A DNA stretch of 64,000 nucleotides from Lathyrus oleraceus (lineage: Eukaryota; Streptophyta; Magnoliopsida; Fabales; Fabaceae). The stretch lies in assembly GCF_024323335.1 (NCBI RefSeq), contig NC_066584.1, positions 426,336,319 to 426,400,318 on the forward strand, in the 5' to 3' direction. The notes under the pieces are model-generated. The model saw only the letters and a program-made list of their open reading frames with translations, searched no databases and had not been told where the DNA came from. The translations under genes were made by a program, and so were the position numbers. This document shows positions 45,554-57,700 of this stretch, piece after piece (the stretch's first letter is position 1; every line of letters begins with the position of its first letter).

Positions 45554-45649
<96 letters not shown>
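45554..45649. repeat. TA microsatellite
   Basis: About 95 bp of alternating TA with two small breaks near 45592-45604. Confidence 0.95.
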
Positions 45650-45651
<2 letters not shown>

Positions 45652-45659
45652 CGTTCTGA

Positions 45660-48482
45660 AACCTGCCAAATGCCTACCTGACCAAGATCCAGTTCATTGT
45701 AAACTTACTCTACTTGATCAAAAATATAAAAATAGTTCACAAGCTCACTCTACGCTAAAGTGAAACAATCCACTTTACTCATCTTGAATCTTGAACTGAC
45801 TTGGACGTTGGAGTGCTAACCATGCAGGTTCACTCCGCGTCACCGTAAAGGAGATCGGAGCCACGGTTAAAGATAAATAATTATTCAATTCTAATCATTT
45901 ATGGTTCCTTCGTGAAGCTATAACATTTATTTATTATTCCCAAACGGAATAGTGGTTCTGTATGTGGAAATCGACATCTGATTCCAACGTTTTTCATGAA
46001 AATTATGTTCGCTTCGTAAAAACCATCGAACAAACTCAAAAGTTTTAGATCTTGATTCTTGCGGTTCTGATCCAGATCTCCAATTTACCAGTTTGTCACC
46101 TCCTTAGGTTACAGAATCAAGAGCAAATCAACTCCAGCTTCCTACATTTTCCGCAAATTTGCTTTTGTTTTTCGTCTTCCCCATTCACAACTTCCTCATA
46201 TCTTATAATCTGAAAGTGTTCGGGAGTGGAGATGCAGATTGGTCAACCACAAATTCTGCCATACTTCTTCGGAGTCTAGATCCCCAATTTCTTCAAGAAC
46301 TCAGCGAGATAGCAAAAGGAAGTCTCTAAGGCTCAGACCCAAGGTTGCGCCAGGGTCCAAAGGAAATTTTCATGAAAGTCGGGATGAAGCCTCACAATCC
46401 ACTATTCGACTCGGCCGCATCCATAATTCCCGCCAATGTCAGAGTGAGGACTAGGGGGACATTAGGATGCTAATGCAAGTTCTCAGTTAACATCGGGTGT
46501 CAGTCCAATTCTAAGGTGCACCTTGTGGAGAAGCCTCACCTTGGGGAGATAACTGTCTTTCACCCCAGGTTCTTCTAGTCTAAACCGGAGGCAACATTGG
46601 TTCCTCCATTATCAAAACGGTCGTAGCATCCACATGATCCACCTCGCATATAAGGTTCGAAGCTTCTATAGCCGAGGCAGGATACATGGTCGGAGTAGGA
46701 GCAATAACCACTAAAGAAGTGGGGGCAAGAAGCTGAAATATCACTATTCACCGCAACCCTGATACCTTGGGAATCTACAAGCTAGTAGAACATATTCAGC
46801 TTCTTATTTTATACATGTTATCTACAAAATGCAATCACACATGTAAAAAAACATGAAGGCTCTGCCCTCACCAAAGATCTCCCTTCTATCCTCAAGACTA
46901 ACTGCGCTCCAGATAACACAAGTATCAATTTTCTTCTTCCTCATTTCGGTAGGGGGGACCTCACTGGGAATGGACACGTCCTCATAGCCAAGTCCCCGAA
47001 ACCAAAAATATCATCTCTTTCTTCAATATTACCTTGTACAGAGAAAGAGAAGCCATATGGGCGCAGTAGGAGCCAACATCTTGGTTAAAATGGATCTTAG
47101 ACCAATACTTTTGATACAAAATATGACGGTATTAAGGAGAGTTAATGGGGATATATCATAAAGTAGAATGAGTTATGGAGGCGATGGAGGGGCTTCACCA
47201 AAAGGAAACGTCTCAAGAAATTGTCCTCGTCTAGAGTAAAAGAGCCAAACCAAGGGGTGACAGGGTGAAGTTGAAGAAGCCCTTGGTTACGGAAGTTATC
47301 TGGATACGTGTATATCAGATGAGAAAGATAGAAAAATAAGTCGAGAGAGGGTTCCTAAGCTTTGTACTCAGCACATAGTTGAAAGACCATTTTATACGCC
47401 AAAGAACCTTAATGAATATGGGAAAGAGAAAATTTAAAATGTCTTAGGATGACTATCTCAAATTCAGAAAAAGACATGTGAAGTTTTACTCTAGTAAATA
47501 AGAATTCGTGAAACGGGACCATGCAATCATCAAAAGAACTACATATCCTCTTCTCTCCTGGCACTAGATGAGCCGACCGCTCTGAAGGGTCACCGACCGC
47601 AATGTCAGCATCTCCCAGGGCGACCTCAGTGCTCAGAATCGAGGAAGTGCCTGATACTTTTACATATACTCAATCATACATCGGTGCATCGACCGACGTC
47701 GAAGATTTAAATGTTCCAACACCTGAGCATCGTTAGGCTTGTAACTTACGGTCTGCATGCAAGTCTGAATGAAATCTCTAGCAATGCCTATCCTTTGCAG
47801 ACTGACCTGTATCACCTCTTCTGACAAGGTAGGAGGGGGTATAGGGACCTCAAAGCGATTTTTTTCCCGCCAACATTTGAAATAAGGGCATCTAATGACT
47901 CAGAAGAAGAAGTTTCTCCCTCAATGGAAGTCTCAGACATCCCTTCTGACCCAGAGTTGTCAGATATGATTATAACCTTTGGTCCCACATGATCGCTGTT
48001 AAAAAAAGGGTGAAGACAATTAGGGGATAACCCATAAGAGGTTTCCACGTCATAATCTCTTACCAAGTCAACACTATTAACACTCATTTTGGCGAAATAA
48101 AACAGGAGATGCTGAAAAACTTAAGTAAGAAGGATACATTGTTAAAGAAGGTTGATGAAGCAAAAGAAATGAAAAAGGCAAATGCTTTAAGTGAAACTCT
48201 AAATCACTTCAATCCATCTTAAGCTCACTCTACTCAACCCAAAATATAAAAACAATTCAGGCACTTTGAGAAGGTACACAATCTCTAATCTCCAATTTCA
48301 TTTTACTCATCTTGAATCTTGAAATGACTTGCATGTTGGAATGTTAACCATGCATGTTCATTCTGCGCCACTGTAAAGGAGATTAAAATCACTGTTCAAG
48401 ATAAACACTTATTCAACTATTGTCATTTTTAATTTTTTCGTGAAACTGAAACATTTATTTCTAATTTTCGAATGGAAATAGT
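45660..48482 (+). mobile_element. Small decayed LTR element with Tat-like LTR ends
   Basis: Two diverged direct repeats, about 45690-45960 and 48215-48482, share TTTACTCATCTTGAATCTTG, then GACTTG.A.GTTGGA and CTGTAAAGGAGAT-like phrases. GACTTG followed by a GCGTCGGAG-like motif is common near the LTR end of Retand-type Tat elements. After the first repeat, TGGTTCTGTATGTGGAAA (45953-45970) resembles a decayed version of the primer-site region of that group. The roughly 2.3 kb between the repeats has only short open frames and no recognisable gag or pol. It may be a deletion derivative. Confidence 0.45.
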
Positions 48483-49738
48483 TAAAATTTTGTGATTATA
48501 TAATATGGATCGAGGGTATTAAGAAAAAAAATTATACCCAACGAGAGGATAGACACCCTTTTAATTTTTGTTTAATTTTATTTCAATTTTTTTATAAAAA
48601 ATCATTAGATGATAACCTTTAAGGAGTATCATAATTAAATATATAAAACACAACCAATTATTTATTATCAAATTTTTATTATAAAATATTATTCGATGTA
48701 ATTTTTTATTTTTTTTTATAGAAAAATACATAAAGTTAAAGATATACAAGAAAAATAAATGAGGTGAAGAATAGTACGATACACATTAATAACATGAAAC
48801 AAATAAAATTAAGTTTATGTTGACTGTAAGTGCATAGTGTGTTGGCTAATGTTTTGGCATTGCAGGAGTAGTACAGTCTTCTGCCTGAACTCTGCTTTCT
48901 GGGCTTTTTCAGAAATACATGGCGTGTAGTTTACTGGAAAAATATGATCAAGTCCCATATTAAAACTCGAAAAAATATATATAAAAAGATATGATTTTGA
49001 ACAAACAAAATGAGTTTTGTCCTATCCAAAAAAGCTTAAGATAATTGTGTTGTGATTTTATATTATATAAGCAATTAAAATAAAGGTGGTCAAGAGGACA
49101 TGTCCAGTTTGTCTTTGACTGCCATATTCAATGCCTGCATGGCTATACAGTGCGAGCAATCTGACAAGCTAGCAATGCCAGTTGTGATAGAGTTTAATTC
49201 ATTTTATTTTTTTAATGGAACTTAGACATTGATATCTTTAAATTAAATTGATTTAAAATTATATGGACTTTAGTTTATGAGGGAAAGATGAGTTTTATTT
49301 TATCCATAATAATGGTGTCTTGGCTCTCACTAATAGGAAAACTGATCTTCCTACTAAAGTGAAAATGATCAATTACATATCATATGTGTTTATGTAACTA
49401 TGTATATCTACTGCAAGCATAAATTTTATATTGTGATTACGTCTGGTTGTAAGCGGCACAAATTTTAATGGAAAGGTCGCTGATTAGAATTTAAACATGG
49501 CCTTTTTGAAATAAATTTCATTTTGCCAACGGTGACTTTAAAGACATTTGCTAACTGAACCATTGCACAGCTTGATATATAAAATAAACATTATAAAAAT
49601 ATAATATTTTATTATCAGATGCAGAAGTTTAATACAAAGAGATGCACAATAAATTCATATAATTTTAATTTATGTGATTTTAAATTATTTATGATAAATT
49701 TGTGGCTGTAATTTTGATGGAGAAACAAACCTCATGCC

Positions 49739-49742
<4 letters not shown>
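48483..49742. other. AT-rich sequence, nothing recognised
   Basis: No open frame of note, no repeat pair and no transposon ends found. Confidence 0.5.

Positions 49743-49821
<79 letters not shown>
49743..49821. repeat. TA microsatellite
   Basis: About 39 uninterrupted TA units. Confidence 0.95.
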
Positions 49822-49823
<2 letters not shown>

Positions 49824-50068
49824 TGAAAGATTATGCCCTTTTGTATATTGGGTGAAAGATTATATTAGTAGTCACAGATTTTAGACAAAAAAAAATATTT
49901 ATTATTTTAACATATGTATTAGTAGAAAGGACGTCGATAATTAAAATATTATTTGTATTAGTTTTTTTGGTATGATTTTATAGTTCATCAAATGGATGTC
50001 AAAACGACATTACAAAATAGATATTTTGATGAGAAGATTTATAAGGAGAAATCGGAAGGTTATGTGTT

Positions 50069-50722
50069 TAGGGATGTCAACGGGACAGGGAATGTGCAGA
50101 AGATGTTTCCCCACTCCTGGCCATGTCCCCTGATATTTTTCCCATCACCATCCCTATAGTCTCACCACGGGGGAATATTATTCCCCATCCTCATCCCCAC
50201 AAATCTCTATGAGGAATCAGAGATCTACGGAGATCGAGTCTTAAAAAAATTATATATTTTTCGATCAAAACTATGACACTAATATTTCGTTATTTTTTCC
50301 TTTTTAAAAAAGATATATTTTGCATTTTTTTAAATACATCTTATATCAATAACAAAAAAATGCAAAAACTCTTGCAGTTACGAAAACATAACTACTAATT
50401 TACTAATTTACTAATTGAATGAAAAACAAATTACTAAGTGAAGTATAGTGAAGCCGAAAAGTAAATACCATAAACATAATGAACAATGAAGAGTGGTTGT
50501 TATGATGATTATATAATATATTATATATAAAATTTAAATGATATGGTCTGGATCGGGAAATCCGCGGGGCGGATGATACTTTCTCAATCCTCGTTCCGAA
50601 GTGTCATCGGGGGAACTTTTCCCTCCATCCCCTTCCCCATGGGGAAAAATCACTGACTTCGGAGCTCCACACAAATAATCCCCACATGGATCCCCATTAA
50701 CAAATGCAATTTGACATCCCTA
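50069..50722. mobile_element. Non-autonomous hAT-type DNA transposon (654 bp)
   Basis: Exact 12-bp terminal inverted repeats TAGGGATGTCAA and TTGACATCCCTA. Flanks TATGTGTT (50061-50068) and TATGTGCT (50723-50730) form an 8-bp target duplication with one mismatch, the size typical of hAT elements. Inside the ends are GC-rich CCCC/GGGG-rich arms with partial complementarity; the middle is AT-rich. There is no transposase. Removing it and one duplication restores continuity of the interrupted copia RT. Confidence 0.85.
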
Positions 50723-50839
50723 TATGTGCTTCTTGGTAATGAACAAAGGCGTGCAAACTTGTCAAATCTTTCTATGGATTAAAACAAACACTGAAACAAT
50801 GACATCAAAAATTTGACTTTGTTATTGTAAGATTCACCA

Positions 50840-51185
50840 ATTAAGGGGGAGACACATAACTTAGAAGGAGACAATACTTTGTCATCATCAAAAGGGGGAA
50901 ATTCTGAAAAATATATCTTATATCTAGTTCAATTTTGATGAAGACATAGATTATCAAAGAAGAAAGGGGTCAAAAGTGTCAAGCACGTCAATGATGAAGT
51001 TGATCAAGAAGGTTGAACATAGAAATTCAAGTGAAGATTTGAGACAAGTGAACATAACTAAGGTACTCATTGCAATTCATACTATATTACTTTAAATTGC
51101 TTAGAATTTCACCTCTCACTTCATCTGAAAATCTTCTTGCATCATCATGCATGATTATCTAAAAACTTTATTCATCTAATTCTTG
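50840..51185 (+). mobile_element. Foreign ~345-bp fragment inside the copia RT, SIRE 3'-end-like
   Basis: RT similarity stops after FTN at about 50840 and resumes with DKCLY at 51186. The intervening DNA has two polypurine-like tracts, TTAAGGGGGAGAC and ATCATCAAAAGGGGGAAATT, the second resembling the region just before the 3' LTR of SIRE-type copia elements. CCAATT and CTAATT near the edges might be a degenerate target duplication. Origin uncertain. Confidence 0.45.
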
Positions 51186-52166
51186 TGACAAGTGTTTGTA
51201 CACAAAGTTGTGTGACAATAATGTGATATTCCTTTGTATCTATGTTGATTACATATTGATCATTAGCAATAAGATAAGTGAAGTTTTAGAAACAAAGAGG
51301 TTTCTAACTTCCATATTCAAGATGAATAATCTTGGATTAGTTGACACACTTTTAGGGATCCAAGTAAAGCGAAATAGTGGGGGTTATGAACTTAGTCAAA
51401 CACATTATGTTGAGAAAGTAATTGACAAGTTCAAACATTTAAATTTCAAGAAAGTGACTACTCCATTTGACCCTAGTGTCAAACTTTAAAAGGATGATGG
51501 AAGAGTTGTGACTCAATTGGAATATTTAAGTGCATGCAATGTACTGGACCCGACATAAAATTTGCAATTAGTAAAATGAGTAGATTTTACTAATAATCCA
51601 AATGGTGAGCACTAAAAGGCCATCATTATGATTTTTGGCTATCTTATGAAAACCGAAAATCTTGACCTCCATTGTGGTAGATTTCTTTTCACATTAGAAG
51701 GATATACCAATACGAGTTTGATATCAAGTGTTGAATATCATAAATTTTCATTTATGTAGATATTTACACTAGTCGAGGATACACTTTCTTGGAAGAGCAA
51801 GAAATAAATGTGGTTCACTCTCTCAACCATAGAATCAGAGTTCAGTTCTTACTTCCGCTAGTGAAGAAGTTGAGTGGTTGAGGGACATTCTGTTGGAAGT
51901 TTCATGGGCTAAAGACAATGTTTCAAAGGTGTTGATACATTGTGGTAGTCAAGACACTTTACCTAGAGCATACAAAAGTGTATAACATAAAGCCTAGGCC
52001 AGTGGGACTTAGACATTCCTTTGTGAGAAAGTTGAATAAAGACAAAATCATTACACTCACCTATATACGAACGAGCTATAATCTGGATGATCCATTTACT
52101 AAGTCACTGGCCAGAGACTTAGTAAAAACAACCTTGAGAGGCATGGGGTTTAAACTCCTTGAGTAA

Positions 52167-52706
52167 GAGTTCAGACAATGACGACAACCCAATCTTACGT
52201 TAACAAAATATTAACCTAAAGATTCAACAGGTAACAACAAGTCGTTTATTTGGATGTTTGTCAAACATTTCGTGATAATGTTGACCTTTAAAATGAGGGT
52301 TGAGTTTTCTAAACTCTTGATGAAGTTCAATATCGAGGGTATGTGTCTAATGGAAAAGGATACAATATGAACTTCACCTATGTGAATTTTGAGATGGTGT
52401 TGTCTCAAAGTAAGAGTTGGAGTTTCTCTCACGGAAAATTCATGAAACAGGAAAGCATATTGCCATAAATAAGTGTTAGGCGAGATATATAGGGGAGGAA
52501 CACTTAAAGAATATGTGTAAGGTAACGCCAATCTAATCATATGGATTAATGGTTTAAAAGAATTGCTACCTAACATTCCGATTAAACTTTGCGTTGTCCT
52601 CGTTAAGGTTAAGTTTTAAATCGAAAGATACCTAACTGTATTAACATTCTTTATTCCTCTTTTTGTGGAATTGATCTTGTCATTATTAGAATAAGTGGGG
52701 GATTAT
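52167..52706 (+). other. 3' UTR of the decayed copia
   Basis: No coding similarity. It ends in a polypurine tract AAGTGGGGGATTAT (52694-52706) directly before the LTR-like start TGTAAATT. Confidence 0.55.
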
Positions 52707-52988
52707 TGTAAATTATTAAGAATTAATAATCTTGAGTGTGTTCCAAAACGATAAGAAAATATGCAAGTGAAGATTAATTTTGAATTCAGAAATAGGCAAC
52801 ACTTGTGAAGTGTTGCAGTGAGTTTGAATTCAGAAATAGGCAATGTAACACCCCGATAATAATACGATAATTATTAAATTAAGTTAATAATATATTTATT
52901 AATTTAATTAGATAATTGGATTATTATTATTATTATTTTTGGAATTATCGAATTATTATTATTGGGATAATAATATAAATTGGAAAAT

Positions 52989-52996
52989 TATATAAG
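52989..52996 (+). promoter_or_regulatory. Candidate TATA box of element D
   Basis: TATATAAG about 145 bp into the LTR, the same octamer and distance as in element C. Confidence 0.65.
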
Positions 52997-53443
52997 TGTG
53001 AAATAAGGAAAAGGAATCCCATTTTGGTAAAAAGAGTTCTACGTGAAACAGAGAAGCGGCTGAAAAGTGGAAAGTGGAGAAAGGGCAAAGAGGAAGAGCA
53101 AGGGCAAAGGTTGGAGAAGAGAAAAGCTTGGAGCTCAAAGATTTGCCGGATTAATCAGGTAAGGGGGGTTTATCGTCGTTTAATGGGTATTATAGATTAA
53201 CATGTAAGGGGTAGTGATAAACCGTTGATTTGACCCTAATTGGGATGTTGAATGCTGAGAAATTATGTTGGATAAGTGTGTTAAAGTTGTACTTAAATCT
53301 GTAATTGAGTGTATTGTGATTTTCCGAACGTATCGCTTCTTACGGAATTGGAATCGGAGGTCCGGAAGTCCTCCAACGGCGGAAAATGCGGAGAATTCTG
53401 CATTCTGCTTCGTGTTAGCGCAGGAACAGCTTTCTGTCTTGCG

Positions 53444-53620
53444 TTAACCGGTTAACCCAGGGTGTTAACCGGTTAACACTGTTGTAATTTGTGAAAAATT
53501 GCTAATCTGTCTGCGTTAACCGGTTAACCCAGGGCGTTAACCGGTTAACACTGTTGTAAATGGCCAGAAAGCGTGTTCTGTCCTGCGTTAACCGGTTAAC
53601 CCAGGGCGTTAACCGGTTAA
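53444..53620. repeat. Six TTAACCGGTTAA palindromes in a 72-bp tandem repeat (5' LTR of D)
   Basis: Exact 12-bp palindromes start at 53444, 53465, 53516, 53537, 53588 and 53609: three pairs, 21 bp apart within a pair and 72 bp from pair to pair. The same array is in the 3' LTR at 59759-59935. Confidence 0.95.
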
Positions 53621-54653
53621 CACTGTTGGAAAAGTGATAAATCGAATTTTGCTCAGAATTTAATGGAATTCGTCGGGGTGAGTCGGGTGATATTATCGTT
53701 AATTGTGATGAGTAATTTTGTTGAGTTTATGTTATGAAGTGTCGATACAAGTATGTTGCTGAGTTGTTCCGTGTACGGAAAGTTGTTAAAGATACTGAGT
53801 TGTAGGCTTGGTGAGCCAAAGTTGATTATAAGTTGCTTATGTTGAAACCATTGTTGTGTTGCTATTATTATCATGTTGTCGAAATTTTAAGTCGTGCATG
53901 TCATGTAAATCCATATGCATTAAGTCGGAGCTTTGCTCACACCACGTTGGCCTGGATTGGCAAAAGTTGAAAGTTGAAGGCTTATGCCTTGATGCCCAAT
54001 AAAATGGCAATGATTTTTAAGTTGGGAGTTTTACTCCGAATGGTACCACATGCATGACGAGTCGAGTCTCATTAGAGTTGCATTGTGTTGGTTTGTTGTA
54101 TGGAATATAGTATGAATGGATGTATTCCAGTATTATATGTGTGTTGTGTGTTGTGTGTTGTGTTGATGTTGAGTATGATTGAGTTGATATTGCCGTTGCT
54201 GAATGTGTAATCTGATTTGGGTGATGAAACGTGTTAAATTACTTAACATTGCATGATATTTTATAATGCTTATTATATCGATTGAGGAACTCACCCTTAC
54301 AACTATTTTTCAGGTAACGAGCAGTGATTGAGTAGAAGCTAGTGCTTGGAGTCTAGTGTAGTCTCCTTAGTGGGTCATGCTCTGATAGATGTAACATCGG
54401 GACGGGATGTCTTTAATTGTTTTATTGTTGGTTGTGAACCAATTTACATGTAATATATTATATGTTTTGATTGGTTGATTTGATTTCTATCCGCTGCGAA
54501 TTATGCAAAAATGTTATTTTGATTAAATAAAGAGCATGACAGTTATTATGGTGTGAAGTAGTCATGTGACACCCTTGATTGCATATTTACTCTGATTGAT
54601 ATGTTGTTATTTTAATTATATACTCGGGGTATTTTAGAAGGGTGTTACATTAG

Positions 54654-54665
54654 TGGTATCAGAGC
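54654..54665 (+). other. Primer binding site of element D (initiator tRNA-Met)
   Basis: TGGTATCAGAGC, four bases after the 5' LTR. Confidence 0.93.
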
Positions 54666-54763
54666 AGGTTGGTCTGTCCGGCCAGTTGTCGTGTCGTTAC
54701 TGTGTAACAATTGTGTATTGTTACTAATCTAACTTTTAAGTTGTGTTGTATTGATAAGTTGGA

Positions 54764-57700
54764 ATGGCTGGAAGGAATGATGCTGCAATGGCTGCCGCAA
54801 TGCAAGCAATGGCACAAGCTGTGCAGAACTTGCCAAATGCTGGTGGAGATGCTGGATCACGTAGCTTGGCGACTTTTCAAAGAGAGAATCCGCCGGTGTT
54901 TAAAGGGAAGCATGATCCAGATGCAGCCTTGGGATGGTTGAAAGAGATCGAGAGAATCTTCCGTGTTATGGATTGCACTCCAGCTCAGAAGGTTCGGTAT
55001 GGTACTCACATGCTAGCAGTCGAAGCTGATGACTAGTGGCTAGAGACTCACGAGAGGTTGACCGTGGCAGGTGAAGTCATTACTTGGGATGTATTCCGTA
55101 GGGAATTCATGAGAAAGTATTATCCGGAAGATGTCCGTGGTAAGAAAGAAATTGAGTTCCTTGAACTGAAGCAAGGAAACATGTCTGTCACTGATTATGC
55201 TGCAAAATTTGTGGAGCTGTCCAAATTTTATCCTCATTACACTGGTGCTGGTGCTGAGTTTTCAAAGTGCATCAAGTTTGAAAACGGACTGCGCTTTGAA
55301 ATTAAGAAGGTTGTTGGGTATCAGAAGATACGCATTTTTACTGAATTGGTTGATAGCTGCAGGATATTTGAAGAAGACAATAATGCTCATTACAAGATTG
55401 TCAGTGACCGCAGGGGCAAGCAACATCAAAACCGTGGCAAGCCGTATGATGCCCCAGTGGGAAAAGGGAAACAAGGAGCTGCTCCGGCTCAGAGGACTAG
55501 TAGGGGAGGTGATCCTGCTGGTATAGTTTGTTTCAAATGTGGTCAGGCTGGTCATAAGAGTAATGTATGCACTGCTGAAGTAAAGGGGTGTTTTCGCTAT
55601 GGTAAGACTGGCCATGCAATAGCTGATTGCAAGCACAAGGAAATGATTTGTTTTAATTGTGGCGAAGAGGGGCATATTGGAAGTCAGTGTCAGAAGCCAA
55701 AGAAATCTCAAACTGGAAAAGTGTTCGCATTGACCGGAACTCAAACCTCCAGTGAGGACAGACTTATCCGAGGTACATGTTTCATAAATGGTACTCCTTT
55801 AATTACTATTATTGATACCGGTGCTACACACTGTTTTATTTCTGCTAACTGTGCTCGAAGACTGGGTTTAAAATTGTCCGCTTTGGATGGTGAATTGATT
55901 GTTGAGACCCCAGCTAAGGGATCAATAACTACTTCTTTGGTATGTTTAAAATGTCCTTTGTCGATCTTCGATAGAGATTTCTATGTTGATTTAGTATGTT
56001 TGCCGTTGGATGGGATGGATGTAATTCTTGGTATGAACTGGTTAGAGTATAATTATGTTCATATAAATTGTCATCATAAGTCGGTAAGGTTTTCCACTCC
56101 TGAAGAGGAAGGAGTTGACTTATTACCTTTCGGAGAATTGCGAAAATTGATGAAAGAGGGAGCTCAGATGTTTTCTTTGATGGCGACGTTGTCGGTTGAG
56201 AGTAAAGCTAAGATTGAGGAACTGTTAGTGGTGAAAGAATTCCCTGAAGTTTTTCCTGATGAAATTCCTAGTGTGCCGCCAGAGAGGGAAGTTGAATTTA
56301 CTATTGATCTGGTACCTGGTACTAGGCCTATTTCGATGGCACCGTATAGAATGTCGGCATCGGAATTGTATGAATTAAAGAAGCAATTGGAAGACTTACT
56401 TGAGAAGAAGTTTATAAGACCAAGTGTGTCACCGTGGGGAGCTCCAGTGTTGCTAGTAAAGAAGAAAGATGGTAGTATGAGGCTTTGTATTGATTATAGA
56501 CAATTGAATAAGGTAACGATCAAGAATAAGTATCCACTACCGAGAATAGATGATTTGATGGATCAATTAGTGGGTGCTTGTGTGTTCAGTAAAATTGATT
56601 TGAGATCGGGCTATCATCAGATCAAGGTGAAAGATGAAGACATCCAGAAGACAGCGTTCAGAACTCGGTATGGACATTATGAGTATTCTGTGATGCCTTT
56701 CGGTGTTACTAATGCGCCGGGAGTATTTATGGAATACATGAATCGTATTTTCCATACTTATCTGGATCATTTTGTGGTAGTATTTATTGATGATATTTTG
56801 ATTTACTCTAAGTCCGAAGAAGAGCACAAGGAACATTTGGGATTAGTGTTGGATGTTTTGAAAGATAAGAAACTTTATGCGAAGCTGTCCAAGTGTGAGT
56901 TTTGGTTAAGAGAAGTCAGTTTTCTCGGCCATGTAATTTCAGGAAAAGGTATTGCTGTAGATCCTTCCAAGGTCGAAGCTGTTTTGCAATGGGAGACCCC
57001 TAAGTCGGCTACCGAAATTAGAAGCTTTTTGGGATTAGCTGGATATTATAGAAGGTTTATTGAAGGATTTTCTGAGTTAGCACTTCCGTTAACTAAATTA
57101 ACTGGTAAAGGTAAAGCTTTCGTGTGGGATGTTCAGTGCGAAGAAAGTTTTAATGAATTAAAAAGGAGGTTGACGTCGGCGCCGGTTTTGACTTTGCCAA
57201 ATCCGGAGGAACCGTTTATAATCTACTGTGATGCTTCATTGATGGGTTTAGGAGGTGTGCTCATGCAAAATAATAAAGTAATTGCTTATGCGTCGCGACA
57301 GTTAAGAATTCATGAAAAGAACTATCCTACGCATGATCTTGAACTTGCTGCTGTGGTGTTTGTGCTAAAAATCTGGAGGCATTACCTTTATGGTTCCAGA
57401 TTTGAAGTTTTCAGCGATCATAAAAGTTTAAAGTATCTATTTGATCAGAAAGAGCTGAACATGAGACAACGTAGGTGGTTAGAATTGCTTAAGGATTATG
57501 ATTTCGGGTTGAATTATCATCCAGGAAAAGCAAATGTTGTGGCCGATGCTTTAAGTAGAAAGACCTTGCATGTGTCAGCAATGATGATTAAGGAGTTGGA
57601 ATTAATCGAGCAATTTCGTGATATGAGTTTGGTTTGCGAAGTAACCCCGCAGAGTGTAATGCTAGGAATGCTAAAGATTAATAATGATTTTATGGATAGT

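Larger units (their letters stand above)
49978..52166 (+). pseudogene. Decayed Ty1/copia pol (RT and RNase H), three-way interrupted
   Basis: RT starts HQMDVKTTLQN at about 49988 and is cut at 50068 by a hAT-type element. It resumes at 50731 with KSFYGLKQTLKQ-stop-HQKF, is broken again at about 50840 by a foreign stretch, and resumes at about 51186 with DKCLYTKLCDNN. The active-site loop reads IYVDYILII, with the second catalytic Asp replaced by Tyr (51250-51252). An open stretch of 97 codons ends at 51489. RNase H follows with several frame changes and ends near 52166 (NLDDPFTKSL, then LRGMGFKLLE). It is an old, inactive copy. Confidence 0.85.
52844..54649 (+). repeat. 5' LTR of element D
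   Basis: 1806 bp, TGTAACACCC to GGGTGTTACA. Contains the TATA box (52989-52996) and six TTAACCGGTTAA palindromes (53444-53620). Confidence 0.95.

Noticed and set aside
45548..45763. Frame encoding IYIYIY repeats, and the similar one at 49702-49884
   Set aside because: Translation of TA microsatellites.
55262..55744. 160-codon frame antisense to element D, and similar antisense frames in C (30487-30792, 31573-31989)
   Set aside because: Shadows of the polyprotein on the opposite strand, at matching places in both elements.
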